DNA from: Acidobacteriota bacterium
Lineage (GTDB): Bacteria; Acidobacteriota; Terriglobia; Acidiferrales; UBA7541
Assembly (NCBI GenBank): GCA_003154775.1
Contig: PMES01000054.1
Span: 37,072 to 101,071 of the forward strand
Direction: 5' to 3'
Length of the DNA stretch: 64,000 nucleotides
Positions 17,765 to 26,075 of this stretch are shown here, in pieces. A model generated the notes under the pieces. That model saw only the letters and a program-made list of their open reading frames with translations. It did no database searches and was not told the DNA's origin. The translations under genes were made by a program, and so were the position numbers. Within the stretch, counting starts at the first letter, position 1. The number at the start of each line of letters is the position of its first letter.

Positions 17765-19642
17765 TTAAGGGTGCGGCTTCGCGGCCGCTGCGGGCGTCAC
17801 GCCTACCGCTGTGTGTGGGTGTAGATGGCAGGTCAGGTTGCAGGAGTTTGTCGCCCTGCTATACATAATCGGCGTTGCGCCGTTCGGGGCCACCACGTTC
17901 ACGTCAAAATTCACCAGCCGCTCGCCGGAGATGCTTCCGTTCATGGAGCCCATTCCATGCGCCGTATGGCACGCCGAGCAGGAGAATCCGTCGTTGACAT
18001 GCCGTGCGTGCTCGCTGAAGCTCGTATTCGCCACGATCGCGGTCAGATTGTGGCACTTGCCGCACAGCGCATAAGGCCCGTTGATCGATAGTTCCGGTGT
18101 CGGCATCAGATTCGTGATCAACTGCCCCGGCGCCGTCGCCTGCGAAAACTCGTAACGCCGTTCCAGGATGTGCGTCCACTTCGAACCGTGCGGGCCATTC
18201 GGTCCCAATCCCCCGAATTCGCGATTGTCGTCGCTGTTATGGCAATCCGTGCACAGAATCTGCACCCCCATGCTCCGCCCCTGCGTTGCCCCGTCCAGGT
18301 TCAGCATGTTCGCCAGCAAACTGGGCTGCGGCAGCGCGCTCATTCGAACGTGAGTAACCGGATGACTCGAGCTGCTTGCCATCGCGAATTGCGGTATCAC
18401 GTTAAACGTGTCTCCCGAAGTTACCGCGCGCAGCGGCAAGTACCCGAATATGGGATTGGCCACTTTCCCCACGCTCGTTCCATGGCAACGCAAGCAATTC
18501 TCATACTGATTGACCGTTGGAGTTACCACCGTGATTCCGTCCGTCGCGCTTACGCCTGCAACTCCGTTCTGGGATGCCCGCGTCATCGGCGGCACGGGAA
18601 AGGACGCCACTTGGCCGGACGCATGTCCATTGTGGCAATCAGCACAAGTGGCATGCCGGTTGTTGTTCAACACGTTGCTCTCCGCCGCGTCGTGCGCGCT
18701 CGTTCCCGTCATAAACGGGTGGCCAACCTTCGGATTCGCATATTCCGCAAACACATTCAACGCGGCAGGCGCCATGTTCGTGCCTCCGCCGTGGCACGCT
18801 ACGCAATCAGTTTCATTTGGCTGGCGCAGCAACCGGGTCCCGCCGAGCGCGTTGTGCAGGGCATGGCAGGAAATGCACGCATTCTGCCCTACCGAAGGAT
18901 AGCTCCCCGTATTTGCCTGTGCAGCAATCTTGTTTGTGGCCGTGGCATGAATGCTGACGGTCCAGCCCGCCAAGGGGTTCTGTTTCCCCGTCACCACGCG
19001 ATTCGGATCATGGCACGCCAGGCACAGATGACCGTTCGAGCTGTCCATCAGCAAGAAATTCGGTGACAACAGATCCGTCGATTGCACATGGGGGTTGTGG
19101 CAAGTGGTGCACTCAATGTTTCCTTTGATCAACTTGATCGTGCCCGTTGGATCCGCCGTCTTCCCCTGCGAAACCAGTGACGCCGCAAGGTCCGGCGCAT
19201 CCACCAGCGGCAACACCAGGCTGAATGGGTGCGATCCCTCCAAATTCGTCGAGAATTTGTCGGCCGCATTCATCTGCCCGGTCATAGGTATGGTCTTGTA
19301 GGCCACCGTCTGGCCTGGCGCCACGGTTCCGTCGTGGCAGCTCAAGCACAAGCTGCTCGACCCTCCCAGCAGGGGCTGCGATTCTTTCTCTGCCGCTGTC
19401 GTACTCGTATACGTTGTATACACGCTGGTCGAGAGCTGCTGGTTCCAGAGCGGCGTGTTTCCCCCAACGCCCGAGTGCGGCGCATGGCAGTAAAGGCACG
19501 AAGCAGACAGCCCGCCCTTGACCGGCGAGATCCCGCTTGGCGTCAAATCATGCGCGCCCAACACGTCTCCGGTGATCTGCTGGCCTCGCGTCATCGTACT
19601 GGCCAGCAGCATGGCGGCGCAGATCCACAATGTCTTTCTCAC
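17765..19642 (-). CDS. Multiheme c-type cytochrome, 11-12 hemes
   Basis: The 625-aa exported protein (signal ending STMTRGQQ) has eleven CXXCH motifs (CLYCH, CLSCH, CTTCH, CLACH, CISCH, CVACH, CADCH, CLRCH, CTDCH, CGKCH, CSACH) and one CNLTCH (CX3CH) near the C-terminus that may bind a twelfth heme. The first four motifs follow the spacing and surrounding residues of OmcE-like tetraheme cytochromes: CHAPHSG, PLWNQQ, LCLSCHDGTVAPG, SHPFS, ECTTCHNPH, LCLACHDPN. It is the last gene of the eight-gene cytochrome operon and its start overlaps the NHL gene. A role as an outer-surface or conduit cytochrome in extracellular electron transfer is inferred. Confidence 0.92.
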   Translation of the reverse strand: MRKTLWICAAMLLASTMTRGQQITGDVLGAHDLTPSGISPVKGGLSASCLYCHAPHSGVGGNTPLWNQQLSTSVYTTYTSTTAAEKESQPLLGGSSSLCLSCHDGTVAPGQTVAYKTIPMTGQMNAADKFSTNLEGSHPFSLVLPLVDAPDLAASLVSQGKTADPTGTIKLIKGNIECTTCHNPHVQSTDLLSPNFLLMDSSNGHLCLACHDPNRVVTGKQNPLAGWTVSIHATATNKIAAQANTGSYPSVGQNACISCHALHNALGGTRLLRQPNETDCVACHGGGTNMAPAALNVFAEYANPKVGHPFMTGTSAHDAAESNVLNNNRHATCADCHNGHASGQVASFPVPPMTRASQNGVAGVSATDGITVVTPTVNQYENCLRCHGTSVGKVANPIFGYLPLRAVTSGDTFNVIPQFAMASSSSHPVTHVRMSALPQPSLLANMLNLDGATQGRSMGVQILCTDCHNSDDNREFGGLGPNGPHGSKWTHILERRYEFSQATAPGQLITNLMPTPELSINGPYALCGKCHNLTAIVANTSFSEHARHVNDGFSCSACHTAHGMGSMNGSISGERLVNFDVNVVAPNGATPIMYSRATNSCNLTCHLHPHTAVGVTPAAAAKPHP

Positions 19643-20757
19643 TGCGCTCCCCCCGCGCCTGGCTTCGGCAATCCCCAGTAGTGATAAACCTGCACGCGCC
19701 GGTTCAGCGAATCCGCCACATAGATCCGGTCGTTCCGGTCAATGAAGAGTCCTGTCGGCAATTGAAATTGTCCGGCAGCCGTTCCCCGCTTCCCGAAGTA
19801 ATAAAGCAGCTCACCCTGGCGATTGAAAACCTGTATCGCGCCCCACAGCCCGTCCACCACGTACAGGTCCCCTTCCGAATCCACGGCAATTCCCTTCGGC
19901 CGGAACATCGCTCCGGACGAGTCGCCGATTTTCCCGATCGCGTACTGGAATGTCCCCGATTTGTCCAGCACTTGCACCCTGAAGTTCATGGCGTCCACGA
20001 CAATCAAATTGTTGCCGTCCAGACGCAATTCTGTCGGAAAGTTAAACTCGCCCTCGCCGCCTCCTGGCTTGCCGATTGTCTGCACCACGCTCCCCTGCAT
20101 GTCCATCACGTAAATCTTGTTGCGCAGGGTGTCCGATACATAAATGCGCCCGGCCCCGGAGTCGATCGCAATTCCCGTTGGCCGCTTGAAGATTCCCTCT
20201 CCATACTTTAAGGCGCCGATCATGCGCTCATACTTGCCATTCGCGTCGAACACAAAAATCTTGCCCGACTCCGAATCCGTAACGTAAATGTTGTCCTTGG
20301 CGTCCACCGCCACGCATTGCGGCGCAAACAGCGAGTTTTTTCCCTTATCGTGGCGCGCAATAAACTTGTACTTTTGCTGCGCAAAATCAAAAATGTGGAT
20401 CCCGAACGCATCCGGGTCGGTCACAATAATCCGTCCGCGCGAGTCGGTCACCACGCTGTAGGGCCTCACCATCGAGTGGTACTCCGGCGGTCCCGCCACT
20501 ACGTCCACCACCCGCGCCCAGAACCCTTTCTTCGGCTTCACGTCGCGTTCCCAGCCGAAGTTCCTCTCGTACACAAGCTTGCGCCCGCCCTCCAGTAGCA
20601 GCTCTGGAACGCTCACCTGCACCGGCGTCTTTTTGTCCGCTTTTTTGTTCTTCTGCCCGGCCCAAACCGGCGAGACAACCAGGAGAATAGCCACGGTCAC
20701 TTCCAGAATCGGGCCACGTCTTTTTCCTGATGCCCGATCTAGAAGAAGTTGAACCAT
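19639..20757 (-). CDS. Exported NHL-repeat six-bladed beta-propeller protein
   Basis: The 372-aa protein has a hydrophobic N-terminal segment (TVAILLVVSPVWAGQ) and then repeated NHL blades: PYSVVTDSRGRIIVTD, PQCVAVDAKDNIYVTDSES, PTGIAIDSGAGRIYVSDT, PTELRLDGNNLIVVDAMN, PKGIAVDSEGDLYVVDG, PTGLFIDRNDRIYVADSLNRRVQVY. Six blades close a propeller. Its start lies inside the end of the porin gene and its stop overlaps the cytochrome start, so translation is coupled. NHL proteins recur beside outer-surface cytochromes of Geobacter-type bacteria; a scaffold or binding role is inferred. Confidence 0.88.
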   Translation of the reverse strand: MVQLLLDRASGKRRGPILEVTVAILLVVSPVWAGQKNKKADKKTPVQVSVPELLLEGGRKLVYERNFGWERDVKPKKGFWARVVDVVAGPPEYHSMVRPYSVVTDSRGRIIVTDPDAFGIHIFDFAQQKYKFIARHDKGKNSLFAPQCVAVDAKDNIYVTDSESGKIFVFDANGKYERMIGALKYGEGIFKRPTGIAIDSGAGRIYVSDTLRNKIYVMDMQGSVVQTIGKPGGGEGEFNFPTELRLDGNNLIVVDAMNFRVQVLDKSGTFQYAIGKIGDSSGAMFRPKGIAVDSEGDLYVVDGLWGAIQVFNRQGELLYYFGKRGTAAGQFQLPTGLFIDRNDRIYVADSLNRRVQVYHYWGLPKPGAGGAQ

Positions 20758-22571
20758 CGTTGCACACCAACGTAGAACGAGTTTAGCTGAGCGGGGGCAG
20801 TACCGGAAGCGCTGAATCCCTGAATGAACCTGCTATATCCCCCCGTGAAGAACATCTGCCGGTACTGATATTGTACGCGGCCAAACACATTCTCCGAATT
20901 GTTCTGCGATCCGATGCTGTTGCTCACCGTATCGCTGAACGCCCTGGCGTAGCTGAACGTAATTGTCAGCCGCTTATAGGGGTTGATTCCGATTCCTCCC
21001 CCATACGCATGACCTCCGTACAGGATCAGGTCCGTCGGCAGGGGCGTCGTCCCACCCGACAGCGGCGGCGTGATCACTCCATTCACCCCAAGCAGCCCTG
21101 TTCCGCTGGATTTCGAGTACGTGCCGTTGAATCCAAACCACCTCACGTTAAATCCTGTGCCGTAATTCTGCGCATTGTAGCCATACCCCGATGACACATT
21201 CAACAAGCTTTGTGATTCGCCGGCGTTGGCATTCCAGTGCACCGGCCCAATTTTTCGGCCCAACTGCCCGGAGTAGCCCCATCCCGAAGTCGTATACCCC
21301 ACCAACAAGGTCTGCGTGTTCTGAAAGTAATTCCCCGAAGCGCTCACGTCCCAAAGTGCTATCCTGCGGGAGTAGTTCACCACGGAAAGCAATCCCACCG
21401 TGCTTAGGTTGGAAGTGTCCTCCGTTGTGCGCGTGACGCTCAACGCCGTGCTAAACGATCCGCCCAGCAGCCGGTTCCAATAGTTCACCGAGCCCGTCAG
21501 CGCATTGGACCCGTACGCGCTGCCGAAATAGCTTTGATCGCGGTGCTCAAACGTCCCATAGAAGATCCAATGTTTTGTCAGGTTGTAGCTCGCCAACCCA
21601 CTCGCATCCCACGAATTGGACGATTGACCCGGCGTGCTCTGCTGCAGGATGCCACCCGCCGAAATGATGTTTTGGTACAGCGTCCCCAGCAAATTGTCCG
21701 TGTAGTTGAAATCGGCGCCCAGTGTCAATTGCGCTTCGGGATGGAAATTCACACTCGAACTGAACGTGTCCACCGTGCCAGTGTAGCGGCCATCCGAAAA
21801 ATCGGAGGTGAAATCCGACCGGTTGAAGTTCGCGCTAAAACTTCCGTGCAATGGCAGATTGCGGCTCGCCCCGAACGAATACGAGCTTCCATCGTTGTCC
21901 AGATTCTCTAGTTGTTGCGTTTGCAGGATCAGTGGATATTGCGCATGGGTCAGATTGTAGACATATCCGCCGTTCAGGTTGAATCCGTCTATCTGGTACA
22001 TCGCGTGGGCATTGAAGTTATGGTAGTCCGAAGACCCATTCGCATCGGTCCCGTAAATCGAATAATCATTCGTGCCTTGCGCGTAGTTCAACGAAACATG
22101 CGGCAAATCCGGTACATTCACTCCCCAGCCAACGTTAAACCCATTCGAGTTTCCGTGGGTCGTGTAATTCGGCAAGCCCGGGACGTCAAACGTGCCCAAG
22201 CTATCGTACGTTCTCGAGTAACTTATCGAGCCAGGGTAATTGCTCCCGCTGAAAAGCGATGCATTTGCGAGCACTCCGCTGCTATCGGAAATCGACGATG
22301 ACGTCGAATTGTCTCGCGATTGGTTGAAATAAGGGCTCACCTGAAACGATAGAAAATTGGGGTCATAAAAGGATCCGTTCAGCGTGGCATTCCCCCCGGC
22401 CGTGAGGCCATGGTCCGAGGGAATTTGGTTTCCGTAGTCCCCTGTGTACCCGGCGGAAATCTGCCCGTTCATATTCATGCTCACATCGTTTCCGACCGTA
22501 ACTTGCGCCGGCACGCGCGCTGCCGCTGCCAGCACGATGAAGCATCCGATCCACGTTGCGCGCCACTTCAC
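20739..22571 (-). CDS. Outer-membrane beta-barrel (porin-like) protein of cytochrome operon
   Basis: The 610-aa protein has a signal peptide ending VPAQ and is composed almost wholly of alternating, aromatic-bounded short strands rich in Asn, Ser, Gly and Tyr (for example SISYSRTYDSLGTF, GGYVYNLTHAQYPL, TLGADFNYTDNLLGT). It ends in YVGVQRWFNFF; a terminal Phe is the usual BAM signal of outer-membrane barrels. The size would allow more than 20 strands. No Cys-based heme site is present. Set among multiheme cytochromes, it is a good candidate for the porin sheath of a trans-outer-membrane electron conduit, analogous but not visibly homologous to MtrB or OmbB. Confidence 0.82.
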   Translation of the reverse strand: MKWRATWIGCFIVLAAAARVPAQVTVGNDVSMNMNGQISAGYTGDYGNQIPSDHGLTAGGNATLNGSFYDPNFLSFQVSPYFNQSRDNSTSSSISDSSGVLANASLFSGSNYPGSISYSRTYDSLGTFDVPGLPNYTTHGNSNGFNVGWGVNVPDLPHVSLNYAQGTNDYSIYGTDANGSSDYHNFNAHAMYQIDGFNLNGGYVYNLTHAQYPLILQTQQLENLDNDGSSYSFGASRNLPLHGSFSANFNRSDFTSDFSDGRYTGTVDTFSSSVNFHPEAQLTLGADFNYTDNLLGTLYQNIISAGGILQQSTPGQSSNSWDASGLASYNLTKHWIFYGTFEHRDQSYFGSAYGSNALTGSVNYWNRLLGGSFSTALSVTRTTEDTSNLSTVGLLSVVNYSRRIALWDVSASGNYFQNTQTLLVGYTTSGWGYSGQLGRKIGPVHWNANAGESQSLLNVSSGYGYNAQNYGTGFNVRWFGFNGTYSKSSGTGLLGVNGVITPPLSGGTTPLPTDLILYGGHAYGGGIGINPYKRLTITFSYARAFSDTVSNSIGSQNNSENVFGRVQYQYRQMFFTGGYSRFIQGFSASGTAPAQLNSFYVGVQRWFNFF

Positions 22572-22590
22572 GGCCCCGTCGCCCTTTCCC

Positions 22591-23622
22591 CTACAGCACT
22601 TCCACCTTAGCCGTCGCCCGGAGTTTTTTGTCCAGCCCAGACCGCAATTGCTCGGTCTTCAAGTTCTGCAATTGCTTGCTCAGCGAATCTTTTACGTCCT
22701 CGAATTTCTGCATGCCAGCCGGGCTGTGGGCGATGAGCCGCACTATCGTGAGGGCTTGTTCCACCTGGATTAAGTCGCTCACCTGCCCGGGTTGCAGGGC
22801 CAGGGCCGCGCTCACCACCTGCGGCGGCAATTTGTCGCGATCCACGGACTTGTGCTCGCCCATCATCACGCGGTAGTCATCTTCCGAAATCTTTTCCGCC
22901 AGCAACCCGAACTCTTCGTAATTCTTGGTTGCCTTGGCCTGCTTTAGCGCATCCTCCGCCCTTTTGCGGGCGTCCTTTAATTGCTCGGGCGTGGCTTTTT
23001 CCGGGGGCAATATCGAAATCGTCTGGAAGGAAAAAGATTCCGGCGACCGGAACGTCGCGGCATTCTTGTCGTAGTAAGCCTTCGTTTCGGCCAGCGAAAC
23101 GCCGGACTTGTCTTTCACTTCGACGGCCAGCAATTGGTCAATCAGCAGCGAACGCCGGACTTTCTGCCGCAGCACTTGCTCCGAGCCTTGGCATTCCCAG
23201 GTCATAAATCCTTTGTAGTCGTCGGGACTCTTGAACTGCTTCCGAAACTCCGCCACGGCGTGATCCAATTTCGCAGGCGTCACCGTCATCCCCCGCCGCT
23301 TGGCTTCCTGGTATACCAACTCCTCAAACACAATCATTTGCAGCGCGCCCTTGCGAATGTCCTCTTCCATCGCTTTGGGGAATCCGCCGTTGTGCTGCCG
23401 CGCATAGGGAAAAATCGTGAACATCTCGCGCAGCAAATCGCGGTCCGTCAGCACCGTTCCGTTCACCCGGGCCACCGGCTTTTCCGGGGGAACCGTCGTT
23501 GCGTCTGCGCTCGGCGCTGCCGGAGTGGCCGTCAGCTCATGAGAAACCGCCATCTGCCCCTTCGCAGATGACCCCATGCCCGCCAGCACCACCAGCATCA
23601 TCGCTATCAGCGCCTTCTTCAT
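22591..23622 (-). CDS. Periplasmic peptidyl-prolyl isomerase (PpiC/SurA-like)
   Basis: The 343-aa exported protein (signal MKKALIAMMLVVLAGMG) has an N-terminal SurA-like chaperone helix region (VARVNGTVLTDRDLLREM, GALQMIVFEELVYQEAKRRG, LLIDQLLAVEV) and a C-terminal parvulin domain (SFSFQTISILPPEKA, LLAEKISEDDYRVMMGEHKS, LPPQVVSAALALQPGQVSDLIQ, ALTIVRLIAHSPAG). ATG 23622 follows AGAGGG and gives the signal peptide; the ORF track starts 55 residues earlier. It probably folds the barrel or cytochromes of the same operon. Confidence 0.85.
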   Translation of the reverse strand: MKKALIAMMLVVLAGMGSSAKGQMAVSHELTATPAAPSADATTVPPEKPVARVNGTVLTDRDLLREMFTIFPYARQHNGGFPKAMEEDIRKGALQMIVFEELVYQEAKRRGMTVTPAKLDHAVAEFRKQFKSPDDYKGFMTWECQGSEQVLRQKVRRSLLIDQLLAVEVKDKSGVSLAETKAYYDKNAATFRSPESFSFQTISILPPEKATPEQLKDARKRAEDALKQAKATKNYEEFGLLAEKISEDDYRVMMGEHKSVDRDKLPPQVVSAALALQPGQVSDLIQVEQALTIVRLIAHSPAGMQKFEDVKDSLSKQLQNLKTEQLRSGLDKKLRATAKVEVL

Positions 23623-23732
23623 ATTTCCCTCTGCCCACTTCACTTCTTTCCTCTTATTCCGAACCACGGATCGCTGCTCGCTCGTAAAGTGGGGGGAGAA
23701 ACTTCCTCCCCCCATTTCATGAACAACCCGGC

Positions 23733-24590
23733 TTAGGTCGTCGGGAGGTTCGTGTTGTGCATTTCGTTCGATTCGCCACCATGGCACTGACGGCAGAACT
23801 GCGCCACGGAGTTGCTGGTTGGGCTGCTGGGGTTGTAGTAGCCGCGGACGAAGAACATCGTCTGAAACACGCCCTTGACGTTGCCGATCGTGCCGGCATA
23901 GGCCGTCATGCTGTGCTGGTCGTGGCAGGTGGTGCAGTTCACCGCGGGGTTGACACCGTCAAAGGACACGGTGCTCACGGTGAAGCCGTAGTCGAGTTGG
24001 AACTGCGCGAAGTGGCTGCCCGCTGGGGCTACCAGCTTCCCGCCGGCAATCGTGCAATCCCAGTTGTAGGATCCGCCGCAGCCGATCGTGGCTAACGGTC
24101 CCACTGGGTGATCGTTTTTGTAGTCGCCCTTGCCATTGCCGTCGTTGCCGAGCCACGTCGGAGCGTGACCGCCGATAGCATTCGGGATCGTTTCGAAGGT
24201 ATGTCCCGTCATCATTCCGTTCACTGCCAGATTGCCGTCATGGCAGCTCAGGCAGAGCATGATGCCGACCGTCGGGTCATGCACGCCCGCAGCCATATTC
24301 GCCGGGGTCGTGACTGGGTAAGCGCCCGCATCGCCAAACGCAAACGTCTGGCTGTAGTACGGTGTCACATTCGCACCCCACAACGCCGCATCGCCGCTGG
24401 TGGTGTCCGTTGTCGCGATGCCATTGCCCCGTGCGCCGCTGTGCGGTGCGTGGCAGGCTACACAACCCCGTCCATAAACGAGGTGCGCACCCAACACGTC
24501 CGTCGGCGACGACCAATTCGGGTTCGCCTGGGCGGAAGCAAACGTCGCCGCCGCCAGAACCCCTATTAGAACCAACATGATTCTTTTCAT
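23733..24590 (-). CDS. OmcE-like tetraheme c-type cytochrome
   Basis: The 285-aa protein has a signal peptide ending ATFASAQ and four CXXCH sites at about residues 43, 113, 219 and 266 (CVACH, CLSCH, CTTCH, CRQCH). The order of side motifs, CHAPHSG then ALWG then LCLSCHDG then NDHPVG then CTTCHDQHS then FCRQCHG, parallels Geobacter OmcE, whose tetraheme subunits polymerise into extracellular filaments. Two extra Cys (about 171, 179) could form a disulfide. ATG 24590 follows AGGAGG; the ORF track starts 50 residues earlier. A 146-bp gap with a palindrome precedes it, the largest gap inside the operon, so it may have its own promoter. Filament formation is inference. Confidence 0.88.
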   Translation of the reverse strand: MKRIMLVLIGVLAAATFASAQANPNWSSPTDVLGAHLVYGRGCVACHAPHSGARGNGIATTDTTSGDAALWGANVTPYYSQTFAFGDAGAYPVTTPANMAAGVHDPTVGIMLCLSCHDGNLAVNGMMTGHTFETIPNAIGGHAPTWLGNDGNGKGDYKNDHPVGPLATIGCGGSYNWDCTIAGGKLVAPAGSHFAQFQLDYGFTVSTVSFDGVNPAVNCTTCHDQHSMTAYAGTIGNVKGVFQTMFFVRGYYNPSSPTSNSVAQFCRQCHGGESNEMHNTNLPTT

Positions 24591-24612
24591 AATTGAAAGA
24601 ACCTCCTGATTT

Positions 24613-24624
24613 GTGTTGCAACAC
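24613..24624. promoter_or_regulatory. 12-bp perfect palindrome before tetraheme cytochrome
   Basis: GTGTTGCAACAC is its own reverse complement and lies 22 bases upstream of the tetraheme start, next to the AGGAGG ribosome binding site. In the longest intergenic gap of the operon it could be an operator or a short mRNA structure affecting initiation. Chance occurrence of a 12-bp palindrome is possible. Confidence 0.3.
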
Positions 24625-24736
24625 TCCACTGCTACTTCGTTCGAACGATCACTTCTCCGAATCGAAAAGGGACAAGCCGGCCGGAGCCGCCCCTCCCCGT
24701 TTTGGTTTTCCGGAGACAGCCAGAACTCTGGGTGCC

Positions 24737-26056
24737 TCACGGAGTCACCAATCCTTGCGCCTTCGCTGCCGCGTCACTCTTCGGTGGCGCGGCTTCTGGC
24801 GACTTTTGGGCCGGTGCCTCTGCCGGCTTCGTTGTTGTGCTATCCGGCTGCGCTTCGCGGCTAGCCTTCTCTGACGCTGCTTCCGCATCGGTCACGTAGC
24901 GGAACACCTGCACGCGCCCCGGAAACTGCTCCGACGTCACCACTCGATTGTTCTTCGGATCGATGGCGATGTCATACGGGGCCGAGAACTGTCCCGGCCA
25001 GTTCCCCGGCTGGCCGAAGTAAATCAGCAGTTGTCCTTCGGTATCAAATACCTGCACCCGCTGCTGCACCGCGTCCACCACCCAAATGTGTCCGTCCCTA
25101 TCAATGGCAATCCCTTTGGGCCGCGCGAAGTGTCCGGGGCCATCGCCGCTCTTTCCAAACGCGCTTATGAATTTTCCGTCCGCATCGAAGATCTCCACGC
25201 GATTGTTCAGCGTGTCCGTCACATAGACGTTGCCCTCTTTATCCACCGCCACGTTCGTCGGCAGCGAAAAATTGCCCGCATCGCTCAACAGGTGTTTCTT
25301 CCCTGGCGTCCCGATCTTCCGCAGCAGTTTGTAAGTGTCCGCATCGAACACATCCACAACGTCGCTGCCCGTGTCAACCACATACAGGAAGCGGTTCTCC
25401 TCATCGATGGCCATGCCGCCGGGGCGCACCAGCACGTCCGAGCCAAAGGCGGCTTCCTCCTGGTGCTGCGGGTTGATGACAATCACCTTGTGGTGTTGGT
25501 CGTCACTTACGAAAAGCCGGTCGGTGTCGTCGATCGCCAGACCATTGATCAACCCAAAATGCGCTTCCTTGCCGTTGCGGATCAACTTCACGTCGAATTT
25601 CTTGTCGGCGTCCGGGTTGAAGATGAAGATCGCTCCCACCGCCTGGTCCGCCGCGTAGATATTCCCCTTCGAATCAAAAGCCAGCCCGTACGTTCGAACC
25701 AGTTGGAAGGGTAGATCTTGCACCGTATCCACCTGCGGCTTCGTGCCTGCCAACCGGTCCATCCAACTCTGCTTTGCCTTTTGCGGTTTGTTGATCGGTC
25801 TGTTGAAATCGATCTTTTCGCCCGTGAGTTGTTCCACGAACTTGACACGCGCGATCTCTGGCGGGGATGGCCACACGATCTTGCTGATGTCAAAGTTCAC
25901 TCGCTTCGCAAGGTTCGCGTTTGGGTCTGCCCCACTCTTCTTCTTTTTCTGGGCTGCGCCCGCAACGCCGGGGAGGATCAACGCGAGCGCCAGCAAGCCG
26001 GCCAGGGCTGCCATGATTTTCCAGCCGCGAGTCCTATTTGAGCGATGAGCGAACAT
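24737..26056 (-). CDS. Exported NHL-repeat beta-propeller protein
   Basis: The 439-aa protein has a signal segment (IMAALAGLLALALILPGVAG), a Lys-rich linker, and NHL blades such as YGLAFDSKGNIYAADQAVG, INGLAIDDTDRLFVSDDQHH, PGGMAIDEENRFLYVVDTGS, PTNVAVDKEGNVYVTDTLNN, PKGIAIDRDGHIWVVDAVQQ and PYDIAIDPKNNRVVTSEQF. A low-complexity Ala/Pro/Lys tail of about 60 residues follows. It shares the blade plan and the N-terminal approach to blade 1 with the second NHL protein of the operon, so the two are paralogues. It sits between the 16-heme and tetraheme cytochromes. The binding partner is unknown. Confidence 0.88.
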   Translation of the reverse strand: MFAHRSNRTRGWKIMAALAGLLALALILPGVAGAAQKKKKSGADPNANLAKRVNFDISKIVWPSPPEIARVKFVEQLTGEKIDFNRPINKPQKAKQSWMDRLAGTKPQVDTVQDLPFQLVRTYGLAFDSKGNIYAADQAVGAIFIFNPDADKKFDVKLIRNGKEAHFGLINGLAIDDTDRLFVSDDQHHKVIVINPQHQEEAAFGSDVLVRPGGMAIDEENRFLYVVDTGSDVVDVFDADTYKLLRKIGTPGKKHLLSDAGNFSLPTNVAVDKEGNVYVTDTLNNRVEIFDADGKFISAFGKSGDGPGHFARPKGIAIDRDGHIWVVDAVQQRVQVFDTEGQLLIYFGQPGNWPGQFSAPYDIAIDPKNNRVVTSEQFPGRVQVFRYVTDAEAASEKASREAQPDSTTTKPAEAPAQKSPEAAPPKSDAAAKAQGLVTP

Positions 26057-26075
26057 ACCTGCGTCTCTCCCGTTC

